Below are positions 35,917-44,455 of a stretch of 64,000 nt of DNA, piece by piece. Numbering within the stretch: position 1 is the stretch's first letter; every line of letters starts with the position of its first letter. Source of the stretch: an uncultured Shewanella sp. (GTDB lineage: Bacteria; Pseudomonadota; Gammaproteobacteria; Enterobacterales; Shewanellaceae); assembly GCF_947501665.1 (NCBI RefSeq), contig NZ_CANMWS010000020.1, positions 54,748 to 118,747 of the forward strand, in the 5' to 3' direction. The notes beneath the pieces are model-generated. The model had not been told where the DNA came from, ran no database searches, and was given only the letters and a program-made list of their open reading frames with translations. Both the position numbers and the translations under genes were made by a program.

Positions 35917-36186
35917 CTAGGGCCTGTTTATATTTCGTGATTAAATTATGTTCAGATAAACGTGTTTTAATCGCGGCGAGAGGTGTGATGCCTAGTCATT
36001 CTAAGTGAATGCCTCTCAACAAAGAGTAAAACACGTTTAGCCGAATCTTACGGACAGCGCTTGTCGCTCCTTTTACGGCATTATCGCTTATTTATGGAGA
36101 ATAACGACACCACAGAAGCTCTGCCTTGTATAAAGAAGCGACAAACTGCAGCAGAAATATTCACCAAAGATACACAGGCCCTAGTA
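35917..36186. repeat. MITE-like element with 11 bp terminal inverted repeats and a cruciform core
   Basis: CTAGGGCCTGT at 35917-35927 is mirrored by ACAGGCCCTAG at 36176-36186. Inside, TAAACGTGTTTTA and TAAAACACGTTTA form a second inverted pair, and GAGAGG/CCTCTC a third, so the element can fold into a long cruciform. It holds no gene. Internal strings such as CTAAACGTGTTTTA are of a type I recall as dispersed in Shewanella and relatives. A TAC flanks both ends and may be a target duplication. Confidence 0.65.
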
Positions 36187-36200
36187 CTGTAGACTATCGA

Positions 36201-36213
36201 CATAATATGTCAT
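36201..36213. promoter_or_regulatory. Palindrome GACATAATATGTC, first copy of a shared operator candidate
   Basis: A near-identical 13-base palindrome occurs twice in the yjfI promoter 4 kb away. This copy lies 253 bases before the lipoprotein gene that opens the locus and 14 bases after the MITE-like element. It may be the operator of the upstream half of the locus. Confidence 0.5.
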
Positions 36214-36420
36214 CAATGGTATAACTGTGCCTCAATCTAACGTGTTAACGACTCATTTTGCATAACTCACTGACTTTATCGTCGGTCATATTGGCATTAG
36301 CGTCTCACTCGATTGAATTTATGTTGCCATAGAAAAGAATAAACCAAAAGAGCTGGCCCTTTATTGAACACTTGTTATTCTTTGTACCACAATCATTTTG
36401 GCCTATTGTAATTTACATTC

Positions 36421-36441
36421 GGTATTTTGTATTAAAATACC
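36421..36441. promoter_or_regulatory. Palindrome just upstream of the lipoprotein gene
   Basis: GGTATTTT and AAAATACC form a perfect 8 bp inverted repeat with a 5-base centre, 24 bases before the start codon. The position suits an operator or a leader hairpin overlapping the promoter. A GGAG ribosome site lies between it and the ATG. Confidence 0.4.
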
Positions 36442-36465
36442 CATAATCATTAATTTGGAGAAAGC

Positions 36466-37437
36466 ATGGCAAGAATGCTGCTAGGTGTTCTCACCGTCAT
36501 ACTCGCGTTATCGCTAACAGGATGTGGTGATGAAAGACCGGAAAAAATAACCCAGTTTCAAACCTTAGCTCAACAGCGGCTTGATACTCTCGCAAGTATG
36601 CTCAATGATGGCCAAATTCGAAACGCCACATTATTGAACCAATATACCAATATATTAGCCAAACAAAAACCCGATCTCGCTCCTCTACTCGCTCAGCTTG
36701 CAACGGATGCAACACCTAATGGTCCTTTATTTACCTCACTCACTCGCCGTTTAGTGGCATCGAAAACGGCCGCTAACTATGTGGATTTGGATCAACAGCT
36801 TGCTGAAGTAAAAAATATTTATGAAGCGGCCGATCCTGCTCAATATAACGATATGCTCTCCGATCCAGTCAATGTTGTTGCCGATATGTCTAATGGGGAA
36901 CTTGGACGGGTCAATTCCATTAGCCAAGCCGCATCAAAGTTAGCCAACAACGCCGATGGCAGTGACGGCAATCAATTAGTCGGTAATCCAAGTTATGGCA
37001 GCTGGCAAACAGGCTCCAATGGCATGTCGTTTTGGGCTTGGTATGGCATGTATTCCATGTTTTCTAATCTGACTCGCGGTCCGGTTTATTATGATCGTTG
37101 GTCAAGTGGCCGAAACTACAGTTATTACAATGATGTCGGTCGCTCTCGTTATACTTCCCCCAAGCAAGCAGCGGCACAAAATAGTACTTATGAGCGAACG
37201 AAGAAACAGTTTAATTCTCAAGGACGCAAGTTTGATAGTCCCTATGCCAAAACGCGAACAGGGGGCGCCAGTTTATCACGTCAAAGTACAAGCAGCCCCA
37301 AAGCCAGCTCGGTCGGCACTAAAAGCAGCTATTCCAAAACAAAAAGTAGCAGTAAGTTTAATTCAACTTATTCAAAAGACAGTAGCTTTCGTAACTCTAG
37401 TAGCCGTACAACCCGTAGTGTTCGTCGGGGCAAATAA
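36466..37437 (+). CDS. Lipoprotein of the PspA/DUF350 locus, Tyr/Ser-rich
   Basis: The 323-residue product has a lipoprotein signal with lipobox LTGC (Cys20). The N-terminal 130 residues are helical. The middle is rich in Gly, Tyr and Trp (WAWYGMYSMF). The last 100 residues are a low-complexity Ser/Lys/Arg/Tyr tail. The strongly basic, flexible tail suggests contact with the cell wall, membrane or polyanions in the periplasm. I do not recognise a named family. The DUF350 gene follows after 14 bases, so both belong to one transcript. Confidence 0.75.
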   Translation: MARMLLGVLTVILALSLTGCGDERPEKITQFQTLAQQRLDTLASMLNDGQIRNATLLNQYTNILAKQKPDLAPLLAQLATDATPNGPLFTSLTRRLVASKTAANYVDLDQQLAEVKNIYEAADPAQYNDMLSDPVNVVADMSNGELGRVNSISQAASKLANNADGSDGNQLVGNPSYGSWQTGSNGMSFWAWYGMYSMFSNLTRGPVYYDRWSSGRNYSYYNDVGRSRYTSPKQAAAQNSTYERTKKQFNSQGRKFDSPYAKTRTGGASLSRQSTSSPKASSVGTKSSYSKTKSSSKFNSTYSKDSSFRNSSSRTTRSVRRGK

Positions 37438-37451
37438 TTTAAGGAACTAAT

Positions 37452-38351
37452 ATGACATTTTTTCAAGACTACGGTTTAACACCAGAATTGGCCGTTATTT
37501 TAGCCATTGATTTAACCATTGCTGTCATACTACTGACCTTAATGCGTTATTTACAAGGCTGGAGTATCAATGTAAACAGTCACCATGAACTGGCAGAAAA
37601 AGATAATTTTGCCTTTGGGATCAGTACAGCTGGTGGCGTAATGGCATTAGGCATTGTACTGACTGGTGCCATAACGGGTGAAGCGGCTAGTTCTTATTTA
37701 ATTGAAGCCATTGGCATGACAGCCTATGGGGTATTTGGACTTATTCTCATCAAATTGGGGCGATTGTTACATGATAAAATTGCACTGAATGAAATCAGTA
37801 AAAACTCGCTTATCATTAAGGGAAATGTCGCTGTCTCAATTGTTGATGCTAGCGCAGTCATCGCCACAGCTATCATTATTCGCTCTGTCCTTATGTGGGC
37901 GGAAGATTTAACCTTAGATACTTTTATTGCTATTTTTAGTGCCTTTATCATTTCCCAACTCATGTTGGTACTATTAACTCGCTGGCGTGAAAACCGTTAC
38001 GCAAAACGAAATCAAAATGCATCAATGCAAGCAGCGCTTGAACAAGGCGAGATTGCCATTGCCGTTCGCCATGCAGGATATTTGTTAGCCATGGCATTTA
38101 GCTTCAGCGCGGCAAGTCATTTTATCGATTATGATCCCCAAGCCTACGTGAATAATTTATTAGGTTGGCTCATTTTCTCCGTCATCATGCTGGTTGCACT
38201 TTCGCTCTTGCTGGCACTGGTGAAAAAGTTGGTCCTCGCACGAATTAATCTCACCGATGAAGTTGAAAAACAAAAAAATATTGGTGTTGCAGCTGTCGAG
38301 ATGGCAATCAGTGTTTCCATTGCCTTAATATTAATGGCATTAATGGCCTAA
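37452..38351 (+). CDS. Double DUF350 membrane protein (YjfL-like)
   Basis: The 299-residue protein has about eight membrane segments in two halves. Each half matches the DUF350/YjfL pattern: FGISTAGGVMALGIVLTGAI in the first, and AVRHAGYLLAMAFSFSAA in the second. E. coli YjfL has one such domain and sits in the yjfIJKLMC operon. DUF350 is unexplained biochemically; it recurs beside PspA homologues and polyamine enzymes, as here. A terminator follows 12 bases past the stop. Confidence 0.82.
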   Translation: MTFFQDYGLTPELAVILAIDLTIAVILLTLMRYLQGWSINVNSHHELAEKDNFAFGISTAGGVMALGIVLTGAITGEAASSYLIEAIGMTAYGVFGLILIKLGRLLHDKIALNEISKNSLIIKGNVAVSIVDASAVIATAIIIRSVLMWAEDLTLDTFIAIFSAFIISQLMLVLLTRWRENRYAKRNQNASMQAALEQGEIAIAVRHAGYLLAMAFSFSAASHFIDYDPQAYVNNLLGWLIFSVIMLVALSLLLALVKKLVLARINLTDEVEKQKNIGVAAVEMAISVSIALILMALMA

Positions 38352-38363
38352 AACACCACCTGT

Positions 38364-38387
38364 GGGGCAGTATAAACTGCCCTTTTA
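38364..38387 (+). terminator. Terminator after the DUF350 gene
   Basis: GGGCAGT and ACTGCCC pair around an ATAA loop and are followed by TTTTATT. It may separate the lipoprotein-DUF350 transcript from the next gene, or act as an attenuator. Confidence 0.75.
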
Positions 38388-38441
38388 TTGATCTGTACAG
38401 CTTGAGTGAATCATCTTCCTTGACGATAATTGGATAAATTG

Positions 38442-40154
38442 ATGTACGCCAATGTAAACACCCCACAGATAAAAAATCAAAAATTAGCTTGGTTCGATGA
38501 TGTGTTGTTATTAGGCATCATGGCAGTTCTCGCCGCATGTGGCTTAATTTATGAATATCTACTCTCTCACTATGCTGGCAGGATCCTTGGCGCATTAGAA
38601 GCCGCCATTTATACCATGATAGGCCTAATGATAGTCTCCATGGGCATAGGTGCATTCGCCGCACGTAAAATTCGCTGCGCATTTACAGGCTTCGCTGTGT
38701 TAGAGCTCATTGTGGCGTTATGCGGCGCACTGGCCATTTTGATCACCGCATCAATTATTGGTTTTAGCCAACAACTGCCTCAGATCATTGCCCACACCTT
38801 AGGCTTGCCTGCCGATCAACTGCCAAACGGTGGCTTTATTGGTACTTTTCAAAACCTCAGCCAGTATTTACCTTATGTATGGGGCGTATTACTCGGCTTA
38901 ATGATAGGCATGGAAATTCCACTTATTGCCCGCGTACGCCAAGCATTATCCGATGAGCACTTACTGCATAATGCAGGCACCATTTATGGCGCTGATTATA
39001 TCGGGGCTGGTATTGGCGCAGCGATTTGGGTAGGTTTGATGCTCGCCATTGACATCCAACTGGCCGCAGCACTCACAGCCAGCTTTAATTTACTCGCCGG
39101 TTTTGTTTTTATCGCTCGATTTTGGCATAAAATTCAATATGCAAAAATATTGCTGGTGGGGCATATCCTCGCCAGTGGCCTACTCCTTATATTGGCTTTA
39201 CATGGACCTCAATGGGAGCAGGACTTTAATAATTTACTTTATAAAGATAAAGTGATTTACTCAAAAGCCACTCGCTTTCAACAACTCACTTTCACTGAAC
39301 GCCTAAGAGCCGCACCTCTTGCCCCTGTTTATTCCATGTATATTAATGGCAGATTACAATTTTCCAGTAGTGATGAGCATATTTACCATGCTTTTCTGGT
39401 CCACCCCACACTGGCAGCCAGCGCTCGTCACGATAATATTCTCATTATTGGTGGTGGAGATGGCTTAGGCTTACACCAAGTGCTCAAATGGCAACCTAAG
39501 CACGTAACATTAGTTGATCTCGATGAAGGGTTAATTGATATTTTTAAAGATCCAGCCACCAGTATCCCTTCTCGGCTTCAACAGGCATTGTTAACGTTAA
39601 ACGGCAATGCCTTGAATGATCCAAGAGTCAATTTGGTTTTTGATGATGCTTATAATGCCGTCGATAAGCTACTGGCCAAAGGGAGTATGTTCGATGCCAT
39701 TATTGTGGATCTTCCCGATCCCAGTCACCCTGACTTAAATAAGCTTTACTCTGATGTTTTTTATCGAAAACTAAAAGAATTATTAAGCAGAGATGGTGCT
39801 ATCACAGTGCAATCAACCTCGCCCTATCATGCCGCGAATGCCTTTATTTCTGTTGGTAACACATTAGAAAGTGCGGGATTCACCGTTAAGCAATACCATC
39901 ACAATGTGCCCAGTTTTGGCGAGTGGGGCTGGAGTATTGGCACGCTCATGGGCGCAAATGCTCAACAACGCTTACAAAAATTACAACAGCTGCCTGTTGA
40001 CGACCCTTGGTTGACTCCAGCCCTTATCCACGGCGCTTTTGCTTTCCCGGCACAGTTTTATAAAAATAAAGATCACATAAAAGCGAATATGTTAGGCTCA
40101 ATGCAGTTATATCAATACCACCAGCAGGCTTGGTTAAATGACCAAGGGGGATAA
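38442..40154 (+). CDS. Membrane-fused spermidine-synthase-like protein
   Basis: The 570-residue protein has a seven-helix membrane part (about residues 20-260) and then a Rossmann domain of the spermidine/spermine synthase family. Seen in that domain: YKDKVIYSKATRFQQLTF, the NGRLQFSSSDEHIYHAFLVHP block, GGGDG at 337-341 for the nucleoside ligand, VDLDE at the next strand, and DLPDPSHPDLNKLYS in place of the usual catalytic DSTDP. The glutamate of the canonical YHE-x-x-HP block is Ala here. It may make a polyamine at the membrane or a related transfer product. I chose ATG 38442 over TTG 38430. Its neighbours link it to the PspA set. Confidence 0.82.
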   Translation: MYANVNTPQIKNQKLAWFDDVLLLGIMAVLAACGLIYEYLLSHYAGRILGALEAAIYTMIGLMIVSMGIGAFAARKIRCAFTGFAVLELIVALCGALAILITASIIGFSQQLPQIIAHTLGLPADQLPNGGFIGTFQNLSQYLPYVWGVLLGLMIGMEIPLIARVRQALSDEHLLHNAGTIYGADYIGAGIGAAIWVGLMLAIDIQLAAALTASFNLLAGFVFIARFWHKIQYAKILLVGHILASGLLLILALHGPQWEQDFNNLLYKDKVIYSKATRFQQLTFTERLRAAPLAPVYSMYINGRLQFSSSDEHIYHAFLVHPTLAASARHDNILIIGGGDGLGLHQVLKWQPKHVTLVDLDEGLIDIFKDPATSIPSRLQQALLTLNGNALNDPRVNLVFDDAYNAVDKLLAKGSMFDAIIVDLPDPSHPDLNKLYSDVFYRKLKELLSRDGAITVQSTSPYHAANAFISVGNTLESAGFTVKQYHHNVPSFGEWGWSIGTLMGANAQQRLQKLQQLPVDDPWLTPALIHGAFAFPAQFYKNKDHIKANMLGSMQLYQYHQQAWLNDQGG

Positions 40155-40217
40155 CCTGAAAGGGTATAAAAAAGATCAGTTTAAGCTGGTTTAAGTATAT
40201 TAACAGTGAGATAGTGC

Positions 40218-40266
40218 TTGACATATTATGTCACAGTGCTAATCTTTAATTAAGACATAATATGTC
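40218..40266 (+). promoter_or_regulatory. yjfI promoter with two operator-like palindromes
   Basis: A perfect -35 TTGACA (40218-40223) lies inside the palindrome TGACATATTATGTCA (40219-40233). A weak -10 (TAATCT, 40240-40245) follows with 16-base spacing. A second palindrome, GACATAATATGTC (40254-40266), sits right at or after the expected start of transcription. The palindromes are about 34 bases apart, three helical turns. This arrangement suits repression by a dimeric protein bound to both sites. A third copy is at 36201-36213. Confidence 0.65.
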
Positions 40267-40278
40267 ATAAGGACAAAC

Positions 40279-40692
40279 ATGAATATACACAATATCGCGG
40301 ATCATCTCAATGCATTAGGTGATAGTAGCCATACGGGTCTGAAATTCGATTGTTACCCTATTGATGGCGAAGTGGATGTGTTGCAAGTCAACATAGTCAA
40401 CCGCGAAGAGTTACCCATATTTGTATCGGTTACGGATAACCAAATTCTCTGCATTAGTTATTTATGGGGAGAAGATGAAGTCAAACCGGACACACGTTTA
40501 GCGATGTTTGAAACCATGTTGGAATTAAATATTCCCATGCCTTTGTCATCATTTGCAAAAGTTGATGATAAATATGTTGTTTATGGTGCACTTTCTGTGC
40601 AATCAAGCATGCAAGAAGTAGAACAAGAGTTATCAGTATTGTCTGATAACTGCCTAGAAGTCATCGACGAATTGGTCGACTATTTGAAATAA
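40279..40692 (+). CDS. yjfI: YjfI family protein (DUF2170)
   Basis: The 137-residue soluble protein (MNIHNIADHLNALGD at the start) matches YjfI/DUF2170, the first gene of the E. coli yjfIJKLMC operon. It is predicted as a compact alpha/beta fold with no known activity. AAGGA lies before the ATG. The PspA gene follows after 11 bases, and the pair is conserved in gene order. Confidence 0.82.
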   Translation: MNIHNIADHLNALGDSSHTGLKFDCYPIDGEVDVLQVNIVNREELPIFVSVTDNQILCISYLWGEDEVKPDTRLAMFETMLELNIPMPLSSFAKVDDKYVVYGALSVQSSMQEVEQELSVLSDNCLEVIDELVDYLK

Positions 40693-40703
40693 AGGAGCCT
40701 ATT

Positions 40704-41393
40704 ATGGGCATTTTAAATAAAATTCTTACTGCGTTTCGTGGCGGTGCCACTGAAGTCGGACAAAGTATCGTAGATGCAAACTCAACTCGTATTTTTGAAC
40801 AAGAAATACGTGACGCAGAAAAGCATCTGACCAAAGCCAAACGCGATCTCACTGAAGTCATGGCCAAAGAAATGCAAGCTAGCCGTGAAGTTGATCGCTT
40901 AAAACGGTCTGTAGCCGAGCATGAAGGTTATGTCGCTCAAGCACTTGAAAAAGGAAATGAAAGCTTAGCATTAGAAGTTGCTGAAAAAATTGCTGGACTT
41001 GAACAAGAACTTGCAGAACAACAGTCTGCTAATGAAAGCTTCACTGCTCATGCGACTCGCTTGAAAGAGCTTGTCCGTAAGACAGAGCGTCAAGTCGCTG
41101 ATTATCAACGTCAGTTAACGATGGTGAAAACCACTGAAAGCGTTCAAAAAGCCACGGCAACAATCACAGATTCTTTTGCAGGCAGCAACTCAAAATTATT
41201 AAATGCTAAAGATTCCTTAGAACGTATTAAGGCCCGTCAGCAAAGCTTTGATGATCGCTTACAAGCCGCTGAAACATTAGCAGAAGATAACAATGATAAA
41301 GCCTTAAATGATAAGTTAGCAGAAGCCGGAATTGGTGAACAAAAATCCAATGCAAATGCGGTACTCGATCGTATTAAAGCTCGTAAAGGCTAA
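40704..41393 (+). CDS. yjfJ: PspA/IM30 family protein (YjfJ)
   Basis: The 229-residue protein is almost wholly helical with long coiled-coil segments. It begins with the amphipathic MGILNKILTAFRGGATEVG segment that lets PspA-type proteins bind stressed membranes. PspA/Vipp1 proteins are the bacterial ESCRT-III relatives and form rings or rods on membranes. The classic partners pspB, pspC and pspF are absent, so this is the YjfJ branch within the YjfI-YjfK context. The next gene starts 11 bases after the stop. Confidence 0.9.
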   Translation: MGILNKILTAFRGGATEVGQSIVDANSTRIFEQEIRDAEKHLTKAKRDLTEVMAKEMQASREVDRLKRSVAEHEGYVAQALEKGNESLALEVAEKIAGLEQELAEQQSANESFTAHATRLKELVRKTERQVADYQRQLTMVKTTESVQKATATITDSFAGSNSKLLNAKDSLERIKARQQSFDDRLQAAETLAEDNNDKALNDKLAEAGIGEQKSNANAVLDRIKARKG

Positions 41394-41404
41394 AGGAGAC
41401 AGAC

Positions 41405-42061
41405 GTGGGATTTCTAAGTGGCCTCTTTGGCAAAAAAGAAGCACCTAAACGTCAACTCGATCATCCTAACAAGCTGAACAAGGGAGATATGATCTCCCTT
41501 GATGATAGCTTTGCTTTGCCCACTCAGCTTCGTGGGCAGCAGCTTAGGGTCGAGACAGTGAATACTTATGAATATGAACGCAAGCAATTTTCTGAGTGGG
41601 TTCTAAAAGGACACAGTAACGACGCGATTTTTCTATCATTAGATGAAGACGATGAAACTTATTTGTCTTTATCGGTAAAAGTGACTCGCGAGCAAGTTGA
41701 GCAATTATTTGATCTTGATGAATTTGCCAATATTTTTGAACATCCAGGTAAAGCGCAACTCACGACCTTATCCCCTCAGGGCGAATTAGCTATTCAACTT
41801 GATAATTGGTATGCAGATGCTTATCATCAGGTCTCTTTCTCGGATCTCGGTTATTTTCATAAGCTTGATTACCGTGGCCAAAAACCGCCACAAGACGAAG
41901 AAGGTGAACGAGGCGAAGCCTTTGAGTCTTATCAATTACTGAGTAATGATGAAACCAAAGCGATTGATATAGAAGTTTATGAAGGCGGTGTGACCGACGT
42001 CATGCTCACCCTTTATAGACCCTTATCGGATATTCGAGATTATTGGCCAGCTGAGCTATAA
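41405..42061 (+). CDS. yjfK: YjfK family protein (DUF2491)
   Basis: The 218-residue soluble protein begins with the MGFLSGLFGKKEAP segment typical of DUF2491, possibly a membrane-touching helix. It ends in DVMLTLYRPLSDIRDYWP. The middle has beta strands with many acidic residues. The function is unknown. It is the third gene of the yjfI-yjfJ-yjfK set and starts at GTG 41405 with GGAG upstream. A hairpin follows the stop. Confidence 0.82.
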   Translation: MGFLSGLFGKKEAPKRQLDHPNKLNKGDMISLDDSFALPTQLRGQQLRVETVNTYEYERKQFSEWVLKGHSNDAIFLSLDEDDETYLSLSVKVTREQVEQLFDLDEFANIFEHPGKAQLTTLSPQGELAIQLDNWYADAYHQVSFSDLGYFHKLDYRGQKPPQDEEGERGEAFESYQLLSNDETKAIDIEVYEGGVTDVMLTLYRPLSDIRDYWPAEL

Positions 42062-42071
42062 CTTATTCTAT

Positions 42072-42102
42072 CAAACCTGGTTGCTTAATTGACCGGGTTT
42101 GA
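42072..42102 (+). terminator. Hairpin after yjfK
   Basis: CAAACCTGGT pairs with ACCGGGTTTG (one G-T pair) around a TGCTTAATTG loop; GATGGTTTTA follows. It may end or attenuate the yjfIJK transcript before the small downstream gene. Confidence 0.5.
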
Positions 42103-42134
42103 TGGTTTTATTGATACTAAAAGATGATAATGCC

Positions 42135-42458
42135 ATGAGTAAACCTTCATTGCCGCCCCACTGGCAACAAAACCAAAAAGCAGCAAAAGCAACTCAAGTG
42201 GCTTTCGATCTCGATGAAAAATTCCAATACTCTATTCGCAAAGCCGCCCTTGATGCAGGCGTTAGCCCCTCAGATCAAATTAGAGATATTTTAGGCCTCA
42301 GTGTCACTAAACGACCTAAACGCCCCAGACTCACGGTTTCATTAAGCAGTGAAGATTATGCACTTCTTGCTGAAAAATACCAGCTTCCCATTGATGCTCA
42401 ACTAGAAATAAAAAAACAAGTTCTCAACGACTTAGTTAAGTTTGTTGATGATGAATAA
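42135..42458 (+). CDS. Small protein with two ribbon-helix-helix-like halves
   Basis: The 107-residue product from ATG 42135 (MSKPSLPPHWQQ) has two similar halves. Each has a short beta strand, then two helices: QVAFDLDEKFQYSIRKAALD with SPSDQIRDIL, and RLTVSLSSEDYALLAEKYQL with AQLEIKKQVL. That is the pattern of ribbon-helix-helix DNA-binding domains, but the likeness is from pattern only. If correct, it is a natural candidate for the protein that binds the palindromes in this locus. The frame is open to ATG 42099. It lies between yjfK and the channel gene. Confidence 0.65.
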   Translation: MSKPSLPPHWQQNQKAAKATQVAFDLDEKFQYSIRKAALDAGVSPSDQIRDILGLSVTKRPKRPRLTVSLSSEDYALLAEKYQLPIDAQLEIKKQVLNDLVKFVDDE

Positions 42459-42560
42459 CCCTGCATCTCTAAAAAATAAATAACCGCTTTCAAACGTTTT
42501 ACATCCGTTAAGTTTGCAGCTTATACTGAAACCCTGCAAAATTTGAAATGGACTTGCTGC

Positions 42561-43382
42561 ATGGATGAAACTGAACGCCGAGTACTGCACAAAACAGAAA
42601 CGCTAACTCCAATGTTATTAGCAATGATGTTGTTATCATTACTTTCTGTTATTGTTGTTTTAACCTTGGCTTTTGCCAAACTCAATCCTGAAACTCGTTA
42701 TCTTTTGTTTATTATTGATACCTCTATTTGCATTATTTTTTTAACGCACTTCTTTTATGGTTTTTTTAAATCATACAACAAAACAGATTACCTAAAACAC
42801 CATTGGATCGATCTCGTTGCCAGTATTCCCGCAGTGGAAGCCTTTCGCTTTGCCAGACTTTTCCAGATCCTCAGAGTGATCCGCTTAATCCGTATGACTC
42901 GTTCCTTACTGGTTCCCCTTGTCACTCAACGTAACCAAACGACTCTAGCCGGTTTGTTGGTTGCCATGGTCACCATTTTAACCTTGTCTTCCGTCTTTAT
43001 GTTGATAGTAGAAAATGGTGTACCAGGTGCCAATATCATTACTGCTGAGGATGCCATTTGGTGGGCCATTGTTACCATATCAACTGTCGGTTATGGTGAT
43101 TATTATCCCATAACACCATTAGGGCATGTGATTGGCGCTCTCGTGATTATTTGTGGTGTGAGTTTTTTTGGTGTCATTTCTGGGTACATGGCATCCATAC
43201 TCATCGCCCCAGGCGATCATGAGCAACTCGAAGCCTATGGCAATGAAATGCGGAATGATTTTGAAGATTACTGCTTAAGAGTTGAAGAAACACAAAATAA
43301 ATTACTGGCTGAAATTAGTGCACTCAAAGACATTATTGAGCAACGAGATCCCAGCCAAAACCAATCCGATAAACTGCCTTAA
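42561..43382 (+). CDS. Voltage-gated-type potassium channel
   Basis: The 273-residue protein has six membrane segments. S4 carries regularly spaced arginines (RFARLFQILRVIRLIRMTR, residues 96-114). The pore has the TVGYGD filter at 175-180, which marks potassium selectivity. A short cytosolic coiled coil ends the protein; no RCK domain is present. I chose ATG 42561 over TTG 42543. Its stop overlaps by four bases the end of the convergent ygiF gene. Its place at the end of the PspA/DUF350 set suggests a role in membrane potential under stress, by inference. Confidence 0.88.
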   Translation: MDETERRVLHKTETLTPMLLAMMLLSLLSVIVVLTLAFAKLNPETRYLLFIIDTSICIIFLTHFFYGFFKSYNKTDYLKHHWIDLVASIPAVEAFRFARLFQILRVIRLIRMTRSLLVPLVTQRNQTTLAGLLVAMVTILTLSSVFMLIVENGVPGANIITAEDAIWWAIVTISTVGYGDYYPITPLGHVIGALVIICGVSFFGVISGYMASILIAPGDHEQLEAYGNEMRNDFEDYCLRVEETQNKLLAEISALKDIIEQRDPSQNQSDKLP

Positions 43383-44455
43383 TTTTTTAATATATTATTT
43401 AATAATATCAGTTGGATATTACCATATTCAGAGTAAGAGAACAGAGACGCCATTTTAGTCTTTATAATAACGTTGTTCATCTCATTTGGCTGTTGCTCAA
43501 CACCCTTTTTATCATCAAATGAGACTTGGTCAATCGCTTGTATTAACTGCTTGAACATCGCTTTGCCATTATCTGAAAGATCTTGGATATAAGAAAATAC
43601 AATTTGTAGCAATTTTAAATGCTGTTGAAAATGATGATATCGATTCACAACATCAGTTATCTCTTCTTCACACAAAGCCTCTTCTAACGCCAACCAGTTC
43701 GCTAATCCGACCGTCAAGCATTCATGGACTCTCACTGGATGAGAAGCCAGATCTTGCTGATTAATCATGATGTTCACTTGCTTTTTAAAGTTCGCCAATT
43801 TTTCTATATCGCTCAATTGGTGGCGACTTTCAGGATGAATAATGCCAGCTTTCGCCGCTAAAGCATAACCTCGCTTTGCTTTACTGGATTGTCCAAATCG
43901 CATTGGGATCTTAGTCAGAAGGTATTCAGCTAGTGTCATTAAACTCTCACTACTACCTGATACCAACTCAAGTTCCAATTCACAAATCAACTCATTAAAT
44001 GCATCGACATAGATAGATCCCACGTCTAAAGCCACCTCGATCAGACTGTTATTCCAGCGAATATGCCAGCACTGTCTTTGAAAATCAGTACTGAATAAAC
44101 ATTGTAGAGAATCATTTACACATTCAACTTCATTGCTATTTGGCCATATATGACTTGGAAAAAGAGCCAAATTAGGAAAATCTTGATCAATATTTATATT
44201 AAATTCGGGTCGATTATGTACCCCGCCGACAACCGTACCAGCCGTCTTAATTGTTTGTTCTCTTTTTAAACCAACCTGCCTTATTCTTAATCCCATATCC
44301 CAACGTCGCAATTGTAAGTCTGCCGTGTCGAAATATTGATTCTTCAATGTCACAAAAGGCTTAGCTTCACAGTGAGGTAGATGATTAAACAAGTCTATAA
44401 TGTTTTTTTTGTTCTGCTGTTGAAACAGTAACTTTAATTCTATTTCCATTGCCAT
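43379..44455 (-). CDS. ygiF: CYTH/CHAD domain inorganic triphosphatase (YgiF-like)
   Basis: The protein of about 358 residues has an N-terminal CYTH domain (MEIELKLLF with the ExExK motif, then LKNQYFDTADLQLRR and a C-terminal ELELELVSG strand) and a helical C-terminal part that resembles a reduced CHAD domain. YgiF hydrolyses tripolyphosphate. CHAD domains bind polyphosphate, which suits the DUF47-Pit phosphate genes upstream. ATG 44479 is possible, but ATG 44455 (MAMEIELK) sets the motif at the usual distance from the start. The CHAD part is shorter and less basic than usual. Confidence 0.82.
   Translation of the reverse strand: MAMEIELKLLFQQQNKKNIIDLFNHLPHCEAKPFVTLKNQYFDTADLQLRRWDMGLRIRQVGLKREQTIKTAGTVVGGVHNRPEFNINIDQDFPNLALFPSHIWPNSNEVECVNDSLQCLFSTDFQRQCWHIRWNNSLIEVALDVGSIYVDAFNELICELELELVSGSSESLMTLAEYLLTKIPMRFGQSSKAKRGYALAAKAGIIHPESRHQLSDIEKLANFKKQVNIMINQQDLASHPVRVHECLTVGLANWLALEEALCEEEITDVVNRYHHFQQHLKLLQIVFSYIQDLSDNGKAMFKQLIQAIDQVSFDDKKGVEQQPNEMNNVIIKTKMASLFSYSEYGNIQLILLNNILKN

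Noticed and set aside
40704..41393. Classic phage-shock operon pspFABC
   Set aside because: No pspB, pspC or sigma54 activator gene is present; the neighbours are the YjfI and YjfK families.
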